Source: Alcanivorax sp. (GTDB lineage Bacteria; Pseudomonadota; Gammaproteobacteria; Pseudomonadales; Alcanivoracaceae). Taken from it: 64,000 bases of DNA. Below are positions 58,301 to 64,000 of this stretch, piece after piece. The stretch lies in contig NZ_PBSH01000019.1 in the NCBI RefSeq assembly GCF_002726155.1, positions 1-64,000 of the forward strand, in the 5' to 3' direction. The notes below the pieces were generated by a model. That model had not been told where the DNA came from. It made no database searches and worked only from the letters and a program-made list of their open reading frames with translations. The position numbers and the translations under genes are program-made. Numbering within the stretch: the first letter of the stretch is position 1; each line of letters begins with the position of its first letter.

Positions 58301-58880
58301 GCAGCCCCAACTGCACCGCCAAGGCAACGCTGGCATGCAGGCAATCTTCATCGCCCGGGCGTGAAGTACGCTGTACCTCGAGATAAAAACGGTCGCCATA
58401 CACCGAGGCAAGCCAGCTCGCATATTGCTGGGCCAGCTCGTGCTTGTCGGCCAGCAACAGTTGCCCCACTTCGCCCTGGGAAGCCGCAGAAAGCACAATC
58501 AGGCCTTCGTTCAGCTCAGCGACCCATTCCGGTTTCACCAGCGCCCGGCCCCGATCCTGGTTGGTCTGCCAGGCGCGGCTAATCAGCAACGTCAGGTTCT
58601 GATATCCGGCTTCGTTGAGCACCAGAAACGACAGACAGGCAGGTTCGTCAATGTGTGTGCCCTGCACCCAGAGGTCGGCGCCCATCAGCGGCTTGATCCC
58701 CGCATTCATGGCGTTCTGGTAAAACTTGATCAGCGCAAACAGGTTTGAATCGTCGGTAACGGCCACCGCCGGAATTTTCTGGTTTACACAGGTCTTGGTC
58801 AGTTCCTTGACCCGTACCACGCCATCGACCAGCGAATAGTCGGTATGCAAGCGCAGGTGGACAAATTTGGGGTCACTCAA
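55380..58880 (-). CDS. dnaE: DNA polymerase III alpha subunit
   Basis: 1166 residues (E. coli 1160). PHP domain start [16 protein letters not shown], polymerase catalytic motif [16 protein letters not shown] near residue 400 and the second active site region [18 protein letters not shown], then the beta-binding and OB domain region. The start codon is TTG at 58880, because the family start [11 protein letters not shown] begins there and no ATG is close; AAGGGAA lies upstream. The start overlaps the rnhB stop by 4 bases. It replicates the chromosome. Confidence 0.97.
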   Translation of the reverse strand: MSDPKFVHLRLHTDYSLVDGVVRVKELTKTCVNQKIPAVAVTDDSNLFALIKFYQNAMNAGIKPLMGADLWVQGTHIDEPACLSFLVLNEAGYQNLTLLISRAWQTNQDRGRALVKPEWVAELNEGLIVLSAASQGEVGQLLLADKHELAQQYASWLASVYGDRFYLEVQRTSRPGDEDCLHASVALAVQLGLPVVATNDVRFLRREDFEAHESRVCIHDGNTLDDPRRPKKYSEEQYLKSADEMAELFADLPEALENTVEIARRCTLDIRLGENFLPDFPIPDGMTIEQYFEKVSRDGLEERLKVLLDENDPEYAIKRKDYDDRLRFELDIINQMGFPGYFLIVADFIQWGKDNEVPVGPGRGSGAGSLVAYAMKITDLDPIGYDLLFERFLNPERVSMPDFDVDFCMEKRDRVINYVADKYGRDAVSQIITFGTMAAKAVVRDVARVQGKPYGLADRLSKMIPGIPGMTLTKALEQEETLREFLESDENSDKDAANEIMEMAFKLEGLTRNVGKHAGGVVIAPGKLTDFAPLYCEEDGTNLVTQYDKDDVESAGLVKFDFLGLKTLTIIDWAVKAANVKRGREGLDDLVIDHIPLDDGPSFDLLKRGDTTAVFQLESQGMKELIKKLQPDVFEDIIALVALYRPGPLESGMVDNFVNRKHGREPLAYPDPQYQHEWLEPILKPSYGVILYQEQVMQIAQELAGYTLGGADMLRRAMGKKKPEEMAKQRAIFEEGAKGKGVDPDLAMKIFDLVEKFAGYGFNKSHSAAYALVAYQTAWLKVHYPAEFMAATISADMQNTDKVVTFIDECKTMGLQVLPPDVNSCGYRFTVNPEGDIVYGLGAIKGLGEGPIDAIVSARADGGEFKDLFDFCRRIDLKKINRRSLEAMVRAGVLDKLGPKSSFHDRAQLLATLPDAIAAADQDARNEAAGIMDMFGAVDDSPATAVEWKPARAWNDETRLNGERDTLGLFLTGHPIDQYEKEVRQFVTARINSLQPTGKGEAATIAGLVVALRITRSKRSGDRMAFITLDDKTGRVEVSVFGKTFAEYGELVQKDTLLIFKGGVRNDEYTGGFNLVADEIMDMRQARETFARRLRVAVPVADDLPRQLQQMLSPYQGGNTPVLLDLDHNIAAASFWLGDEWKISPHESLVEELRVRFGEDAVRMEY

Positions 58881-59539
58881 AACAGGTTCCCTTGGGCAAT
58901 TGCTGCGGCGACCGGACCAAAGGAGCGTCGATGCTCGGCCAGGGCGCCATGTTGTTCCAGAGCCGCCATATGCACCGCTGTCGGGTAGCCTTTATGGCGG
59001 TCGAAGCCGTACTGGGGGTAGCGCGCATGAAGGTCATGCATTTCCCGATCCCGGGCCACTTTGGCAAGGATCGATGCAGCAGAGATGGCGGGAACCCGAC
59101 CATCCCCTTTTACCACCGCCTGTGACGGGCACGGCAAGTCCGGCACCCGGTTGCCATCGATCAGCACGGCCTGAGCTGCCATCGGTAAGCCGGCCACGGC
59201 CCGCTGCATCGCCAGCATTGTCGCATGCAGGATATTCAGCTCGTCAATCTCCGCGGGCTCGGCGCGCCCCAAGGCCCAGCCCAGAGCATGAGACTTGATC
59301 TCAGCTTCCAGCGCCAACCTTTTCTTTTCACTGATTTTCTTGGAATCAGCCAAGCCGACAATGGGGTGTTGAGGGTCGAGAACAACAGCGGCTGTCACCA
59401 CCGCGCCCACCAACGGCCCGCGGCCCACTTCATCCACGCCCGCCACCAGCATGCCGGGCTGCCAGGTAAACGCGGAAGGGATAAAAGGGTCCGCCAGAGC
59501 ATATTCCGAAAACGGATCGCACGATTGCGATGGTGCCAT
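58877..59539 (-). CDS. rnhB: Ribonuclease HII
   Basis: 220 residues. RNase HII signature [22 protein letters not shown] and [13 protein letters not shown]; catalytic acidic residues D and E in DEVGRGP. It cleaves RNA in RNA-DNA hybrids. The ATG overlaps the lpxB stop by one base (TGATG). Confidence 0.96.
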   Translation of the reverse strand: MAPSQSCDPFSEYALADPFIPSAFTWQPGMLVAGVDEVGRGPLVGAVVTAAVVLDPQHPIVGLADSKKISEKKRLALEAEIKSHALGWALGRAEPAEIDELNILHATMLAMQRAVAGLPMAAQAVLIDGNRVPDLPCPSQAVVKGDGRVPAISAASILAKVARDREMHDLHARYPQYGFDRHKGYPTAVHMAALEQHGALAEHRRSFGPVAAAIAQGNLF

Positions 59540-60690
59540 CAGGCCTCCAGCAGTTGGGCTACGGCGGCGGCCGCTTTCTCGCTGGCGCCACCACGAAGCT
59601 GTTGATGGACATCCTGAAACCGGGCTTTCAGGGCCAGGGCTTGTTCCGGCTGATCGAACCAGCGGCGCACGGCGTTAACAATAGCGTCCGTGGTCAATGC
59701 CTCCTGAATCAGTTCAGGCACCATTTCCTGCCGGCACAGCAGATTCGGCAGTGATACAAATTCGCTCTTTATTAAACGGCTGACGATGGCGTAAGTCACG
59801 GCTCCGACCCGGTAGCCAACCACCATGGGTTTGGTCAGTAGCAAACCTTCCAGCGTGGCCGTACCCGATGCCATAAGCACCACATCGGCCGCCGCCATCA
59901 CGGTCCGGCTCTGGCCATCGACCAGAGACACAGGCAACCCCGGTTGCGTATCCAGTAATGTCTGTATTTGCTCACGGCGTGCAGCGTTGGCGGCGGGAAT
60001 CACAAACTGCAACGCAGGGTCTTGCTGGTTCAACACCACCATTGCGTCCAGAAAGGCCGGCATCAATTGACCCACTTCCCCACCACGACTTCCCGGCAGG
60101 ACGGCCAGAATGCGGGCATCTTGATTCAACGATAAGTCCGCGCGCGCGCCTGCCACATCCGTATCCAGGGGGATACGGTCGGCGAGTGGGTGTCCTACAA
60201 AAGCCACCGGCACCTGATGCTGCTCGTAGAAGCGGGCTTCGAACGGCAACAGTGTCAGCATCAGATCGATACTTTTCTTGATGCCCTTGATTCGCCCCTG
60301 ACGCCAGGCCCATACCGACGGGCTCACGTAATGAACGGTTTTCAGACCACGATCGTGGAGCCGGCGCGCAATGGGCAAGGTGAAATCAGGGGAATCAATA
60401 CCAATGACCACATCCGGTTTCTGTTCCAGCAGAAACCGGACCAGCGATTTACGCAGACGCAGTAATTCGGGCAGATGGGAAAGCACTTCGGTGATTCCCA
60501 TCACCGACAGTTTTTCCATGGGGAACAAGCTGCTGAGCCCCGCCTGGGCCATCTCCTCGCCACCGACACCGATAAAGCGCGCACCGGGATAACGGGCAGC
60601 AAGGGCCTGCATCAGGCCCGCCCCGAGGATATCCCCGGACGCCTCACCGGCGATCAACGCGACAAGCGGAGCATCCTTGCGCTTTGTCAT
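59539..60690 (-). CDS. lpxB: Lipid-A-disaccharide synthase
   Basis: 383 residues. [29 protein letters not shown] and [11 protein letters not shown], then [14 protein letters not shown]. It forms the lipid A disaccharide from UDP-2,3-diacylglucosamine and lipid X. It lies one base after lpxA. Confidence 0.97.
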   Translation of the reverse strand: MTKRKDAPLVALIAGEASGDILGAGLMQALAARYPGARFIGVGGEEMAQAGLSSLFPMEKLSVMGITEVLSHLPELLRLRKSLVRFLLEQKPDVVIGIDSPDFTLPIARRLHDRGLKTVHYVSPSVWAWRQGRIKGIKKSIDLMLTLLPFEARFYEQHQVPVAFVGHPLADRIPLDTDVAGARADLSLNQDARILAVLPGSRGGEVGQLMPAFLDAMVVLNQQDPALQFVIPAANAARREQIQTLLDTQPGLPVSLVDGQSRTVMAAADVVLMASGTATLEGLLLTKPMVVGYRVGAVTYAIVSRLIKSEFVSLPNLLCRQEMVPELIQEALTTDAIVNAVRRWFDQPEQALALKARFQDVHQQLRGGASEKAAAAVAQLLEA

Positions 60691-60691
60691 A

Positions 60692-61459
60692 TCAGCGGGT
60701 GATACCGCGCTCGGACGCTTTCAGAGAATCGATAAAAATTTGCAGCGCATCTGACGGCGCCATGGCTTCCAGTTCGGCCAGTGCCTGTTCCAGCGTGAGC
60801 CCTTGGCGATAGACCACCTTATAGGCCTGACGCAGGCTGCTGACCACATCCTTGGACCAGCCACGACGGAGCATGCCTTCAAAGTTCATGCTGCGCGCGC
60901 TGGCCGGATTACCGGAGACCATCACATAAGCCGGAATATCTTTCAGTACCAGCGAACAACCGGAAGTCATGGCATAGGAGCCGATCTTGCAGAACTGGTG
61001 CACACCGGTCATGCCGCCGAGAATCACGCCATTGCCCACATGCGCATGGCCCGCCACCGAGGCATTGTTGGCAAAAATACAGTCATCGCCAATCATGCAA
61101 TCGTGCGCCACATGCACATAGGCCATTAGCAAGTTACGACTACCGATTTTAGTCAGGGAATTATCCTGAATGGTACCGCGATGAATGGTGACCGATTCAC
61201 GGATAACATTGTCGTCGCCAATTTCCAGACGAGTCGGTTCCCCGTTGTACTTCTTGTCCTGGCAATCCTCGCCGACGGACGCGAACTGGAAAATGTGGTT
61301 ATTGCGACCAATGGTTGTCGGCCCCTTGATGACCACATGGGAAGCCACCACGGTACCTGCACCGATTTTCACGTCGGGGCCAATAATGGAATACGGGCCC
61401 ACCTGCACATCCTCTGCAAGCTCCGCAGCCGGATCAATAAGGGCGGTCGGATGAATCAT
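60692..61459 (-). CDS. lpxA: UDP-N-acetylglucosamine acyltransferase
   Basis: 255 residues. Left-handed beta-helix hexapeptide repeats from MIHPTALIDPAAELAEDVQVGPYSIIG, with VTIHRGTIQD and the catalytic His in AYVHVAHDCMIGD. It starts lipid A synthesis. It follows fabZ after a 72-base gap with a hairpin. Confidence 0.97.
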   Translation of the reverse strand: MIHPTALIDPAAELAEDVQVGPYSIIGPDVKIGAGTVVASHVVIKGPTTIGRNNHIFQFASVGEDCQDKKYNGEPTRLEIGDDNVIRESVTIHRGTIQDNSLTKIGSRNLLMAYVHVAHDCMIGDDCIFANNASVAGHAHVGNGVILGGMTGVHQFCKIGSYAMTSGCSLVLKDIPAYVMVSGNPASARSMNFEGMLRRGWSKDVVSSLRQAYKVVYRQGLTLEQALAELEAMAPSDALQIFIDSLKASERGITR

Positions 61460-61499
61460 GGACTAGTCACTTTTATTTTGATGGTGAAGGCAGGGAGTA

Positions 61500-61522
61500 T
61501 ACGCCAGCTGGTCACTGGCGTA
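61500..61522 (-). promoter_or_regulatory. Hairpin between fabZ and lpxA
   Basis: TACGCCAG (61500-61507) pairs with CTGGCGTA (61515-61522), loop CTGGTCA. It lies in the 72-base gap between the two genes and could adjust expression or mRNA processing of lpxA. Confidence 0.35.
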
Positions 61523-61531
61523 CGGGCGGGA

Positions 61532-61969
61532 TCAGACTTTTTGCTCAGCTACGAGCATTTCTGCGCTCGCAACGGTTTTCCCGTCTACCTGCGCCTCACA
61601 GGTGAATTTCAGAATATTGCGCTTTACCACCACATACTCTGCAAACAGATGCAGAGTATCCCCCGGGATCACCCGACGTTTGAAACGCGCCTTGTCAGTC
61701 CCCACCAGCAGGTAAATATAGCCGTCAGAGGGCTTCTTTTTTTCCGTTACAAATCCCAGAATACCCGCCGCCTGCGCCATCGCTTCGATGATCAACACGC
61801 CGGGCATGATGGGTTCTTCAGGAAAATGGCCGTTGAAGAACGGCTCATTGATCGTCACGTTTTTCAACGCTTCAATCCGTTTTCCGGGTTCCAGATTCAA
61901 CACCCGGTCAATCAACAAAAAAGGGTAACGATGGGGCAGGTATTCCCTGACCTCTTGGATATCCATCAT
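61532..61969 (-). CDS. fabZ: 3-hydroxyacyl-[acyl-carrier-protein] dehydratase
   Basis: 145 residues from the ATG at 61969; ATGs one codon to either side are possible, and the pseudomonad protein starts MMDI. Hotdog fold with [16 protein letters not shown] and the catalytic [23 protein letters not shown]. It dehydrates 3-hydroxyacyl-ACP in fatty acid synthesis. It lies 39 bases after lpxD. Confidence 0.96.
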   Translation of the reverse strand: MMDIQEVREYLPHRYPFLLIDRVLNLEPGKRIEALKNVTINEPFFNGHFPEEPIMPGVLIIEAMAQAAGILGFVTEKKKPSDGYIYLLVGTDKARFKRRVIPGDTLHLFAEYVVVKRNILKFTCEAQVDGKTVASAEMLVAEQKV

Positions 61970-62008
61970 CATGTGTTCCACACAGGCAAGTACCGCAAAA
62001 CGCGGAAA

Positions 62009-63019
62009 TTAGTCGCTTAAACGCTCAAGCTTGCGCACACGGCGGGCCAGATCATCCAGATTCCGAAAACGCGCCACGTTCCGACGATAGCGGGATTGGC
62101 TGTCCACAGGCAACGCAGAGCCATAGGTCCCCGGTTCCTTGATTGAGCTGGAGACCAGTGACATGGCCAGGATTTGCACCTTGTCACACACCTCGATGTG
62201 ACCAGCAATACCGGCGGCTCCACCGATCAGGCAGAACGAACCGATTTTTGCTGAACCCGCGATGCCAGCTTTCCCGGCGATAGCAGTATGATCACCAATG
62301 ACAACGTTGTGAGCGACCTGGATCTGATTATCCAGAATCACGCCATTGCCAATAATGGTATCGTCGATTGCACCACGGTCCACTGTGGTGCCAGCGCCGA
62401 TTTCTACATCGGCACCGATGGTGACACCGCCGACCTGGTGAAGCTTGGTCCAGCCCGCGCCATTAAAGGCGAATCCGAAACCATCACCACCGATCACGCA
62501 ATTGGCGTGTATGATAGTGCGCGGACCCAGTGTGACACCATGGTAAATTGTAACATTTGGCCAAATTCGGCACTGGTCACCGATATGGGAGCCTGCGCCA
62601 ACTACGCTATTGGCCATGATGACAGCCCCCTCTCCCACCGTCACATTCGCTTCCACCACCGCATTTGGACCAATGGAAGCTGAATCGGCAATCCGGGCTG
62701 TCGCATCAATCACCGCAGCAGGATGCACACCCACTTGCGGTTGCGGCGCCACCTCAAAAAAGGCACTGGCCTTGGCAAAGGCAAGGTACGGGTCTTTAAC
62801 GATCAGGGCCGCCACCGGGCAATATGCCCGCTGGGACTCAGGAATCAGCACCGCCCCCGCACCGGTCTGTTCCAGAAACGACCGATAGCGAGGATTGGCG
62901 AGAAAGGTAAGCTGGCTGGATGAGGCGGACTGGATCGTACCCAGACCGTCCACCACGTGGCTGGCCTCTCCGACCAGCTCCGCACCCAGCTTTTCTGCAA
63001 GCGCTCCGAGAGTCAGCAT
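62009..63019 (-). CDS. lpxD: UDP-3-O-(3-hydroxyacyl)glucosamine N-acyltransferase
   Basis: 336 residues. N-terminal uridine-binding domain (MLTLGALAEKLGAELVGEAS) and hexapeptide beta-helix with catalytic His in NQIQVAHNVVIGDHTAIAGKAG. It adds the second acyl chain to the lipid A precursor. The ATG overlaps the ompH stop (TAATG). Confidence 0.97.
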   Translation of the reverse strand: MLTLGALAEKLGAELVGEASHVVDGLGTIQSASSSQLTFLANPRYRSFLEQTGAGAVLIPESQRAYCPVAALIVKDPYLAFAKASAFFEVAPQPQVGVHPAAVIDATARIADSASIGPNAVVEANVTVGEGAVIMANSVVGAGSHIGDQCRIWPNVTIYHGVTLGPRTIIHANCVIGGDGFGFAFNGAGWTKLHQVGGVTIGADVEIGAGTTVDRGAIDDTIIGNGVILDNQIQVAHNVVIGDHTAIAGKAGIAGSAKIGSFCLIGGAAGIAGHIEVCDKVQILAMSLVSSSIKEPGTYGSALPVDSQSRYRRNVARFRNLDDLARRVRKLERLSD

Positions 63020-63516
63020 TATTTCATGCTGTTCAGTTGTTTGCCCACAGCCTCGGTAATGTCCAGGTCAGGCTTGGTGTACATCACTGCTTGGGCATTG
63101 AGCACCACATCCAGCTTTTCACGCTTGGCCACAGCTTCCATGGCAGTTTTCAGCTTCGGCTGCATTTCTTCCAGAATTTCACGCTGCGCTTCGTTGGCGC
63201 GCTTTTGCAGCTTGCGCTGCAAGCTCTGGATTTCGATCATTTTCTGCTGACCTTGGGTTTTCAGCGTGTCCTGCTGATCGGCAGACATGGTCATGGCTTC
63301 TTTCTGCAGTTTTTGCTGCAGCTTCTGCACATCATTTTGCAAGGCGTTGAGCTTTTGCTCGTCGGCAGACAGCTCATTTTCCAGTGATGACATTTTTGCC
63401 TTCACGTTATCCGACGATTGCAGTGCCGCAATCGGATCGAGAACCCCAATGTTGCCATCGGCCATCGCCAGAGCCGGAAGAAGAAGTGTCAGTGCTACCA
63501 GTGTTTTTTTCATCAT
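63019..63516 (-). CDS. skp: OmpH/Skp family periplasmic chaperone
   Basis: 165 residues from the ATG at 63516 (AGGAG seven bases upstream). Signal KTLVALTLLLPALAMA, then NIGVLDPIAALQSSD and a long coiled coil (LQNDVQKLQQKLQKEAMTMS, MIEIQSLQRKLQKRA) as in Skp tentacles. It carries unfolded outer membrane proteins to BamA. It lies 10 bases after bamA. Confidence 0.93.
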   Translation of the reverse strand: MMKKTLVALTLLLPALAMADGNIGVLDPIAALQSSDNVKAKMSSLENELSADEQKLNALQNDVQKLQQKLQKEAMTMSADQQDTLKTQGQQKMIEIQSLQRKLQKRANEAQREILEEMQPKLKTAMEAVAKREKLDVVLNAQAVMYTKPDLDITEAVGKQLNSMK

Positions 63517-63526
63517 TATTAAACTC

Positions 63527-64000
63527 CTAAAAAGTCTGTCCCAGAGAAAATTGGAATACTTCCGTGTCATCGCCAGGCTGGTCGTTCAGCGCCTTGGCGA
63601 GGTTGAAGCTAAGCGGCCCGATAGCCGTCAGCCAGGTCAGCCCGATACCGGCAGAGGTACGAATATCCTGCGGCTCGAAGTCCGCAAAAATGTCATCTCG
63701 CTCGGTTTCAAACACGTTCCCCGCATCCACGAACAGGAAGGTTCTCACGCTTCGTGACTCCGGCGCAAAGGGCGTCGGGAAAATCAGTTCCATGCTCGCT
63801 TCTGTCAGGAAGTTACCACCGATGGGATCCGGGCTTGGATCCGTGGTGCCATTGAGGAAATAGCTCAGGCCTTCAGAGCGTGGCCCCAGAGAACGGGACT
63901 CGTAGCCACGTACAGAGCCGATACCGCCTGAATAATAGTTTTCGAAAAACGGCAGCACCGTGTCGTCACCATAGCCATCACCGTAGGCCACATCAGCACG
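63527..64000 (-). CDS. bamA: Outer membrane protein assembly factor BamA, C-terminal part
   Basis: Partial: the 3' 157 codons are visible and the gene continues beyond the window edge. It carries the C-terminal barrel, with the conserved VRGY loop in GGIGSVRGYESRSLGPR, TFLFVDAGNVFE and the final aromatic residue in FSLGQTF. BamA inserts outer membrane proteins. It is followed by skp, lpxD, fabZ, lpxA and lpxB on the same strand, the usual order. Confidence 0.95.
   Translation of the reverse strand, partial: RADVAYGDGYGDDTVLPFFENYYSGGIGSVRGYESRSLGPRSEGLSYFLNGTTDPSPDPIGGNFLTEASMELIFPTPFAPESRSVRTFLFVDAGNVFETERDDIFADFEPQDIRTSAGIGLTWLTAIGPLSFNLAKALNDQPGDDTEVFQFSLGQTF

Noticed and set aside
55443..58364. 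973-residue plus-strand reading frame opposite dnaE
   Set aside because: It is a shadow of dnaE: it has no recognisable domain and lies wholly within a conserved gene in a high-GC genome.

Overview
The window reads as a contiguous chromosomal segment of a free-living gammaproteobacterium with fairly high GC. The right-hand 25 kb has the Pseudomonas-type order bamA-ompH-lpxD-fabZ-lpxA-lpxB-rnhB-dnaE-accA-tilS ... pyrG-kdsA-eno-ftsB-ispD-ispF-truD-pcm-nlpD. That order, together with GMC dehydrogenases, an MpaB/DUF2236 protein and leucine/acetoacetate catabolism, fits the Alcanivorax/Oceanospirillales-Pseudomonadales group. The genus is an inference. I saw no phage genes, transposases, tRNAs, rRNAs or CRISPR arrays.

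Layout. 0-4 kb: the tail of a leucine/isovalerate-type operon (biotin carboxylase subunit, acetoacetyl-CoA synthetase), preceded by a near-perfect REP-like palindrome. 4-19.5 kb: mixed chromosomal genes, namely an unknown secreted protein, a YdcH-like protein, an MpaB-like protein, glxR-hyi-djlA, a cytochrome c/FTR1 iron permease with a Fur-type promoter, a Tag-like glycosylase, alaA, a penicillin-acylase-family lipoprotein divergent from a membrane-anchored AraC regulator, a PepSY protein and a methyltransferase. 19.6-24.1 kb: htpX behind a sigma-32-like promoter, an ATP-NAD kinase-like protein, a 57-residue protein whose 3' end overlaps pdxB, and a fructosamine-kinase-like protein.

24.2-33.5 kb is the most interesting block. 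Nine co-directional, mostly overlapping genes encode one small secreted beta-rich protein, three TPR proteins (two of them lipoproteins), one small secreted protein, a TolQ/ExbB-type channel, two ExbD/TolR-type proteins and a proline-rich TonB/AgmX-type transducer. This looks like the non-gliding relative of the myxobacterial Agl/Glt envelope machine. The first ExbD-like protein has Asn where the proton-carrying Asp is expected; the second keeps the Asp.

33.7-41.2 kb: a thioesterase, an iron-type alcohol dehydrogenase, two tandem cassettes of GMC flavoprotein plus Tat-signalled subunit 3 (each flavoprotein with a C-x5-C-x3-C motif like that of Fe-S GMC dehydrogenases), and a FieF-type transporter. 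41.2-64 kb: the conserved envelope/replication cluster, all on the minus strand. It lacks surE between truD and pcm and lacks rpoS after nlpD, and it carries a DUF368 (polyprenyl-phosphate transporter) gene and a recQ-family gene as extra members.

A family of about 30-bp CACGC-rich repeats occurs at seven places. Five of them lie within about ten bases downstream of a stop codon and in the same orientation as that gene. One copy has become part of a lipoprotein signal peptide and another supplies the ribosome binding site of the DUF368 gene.
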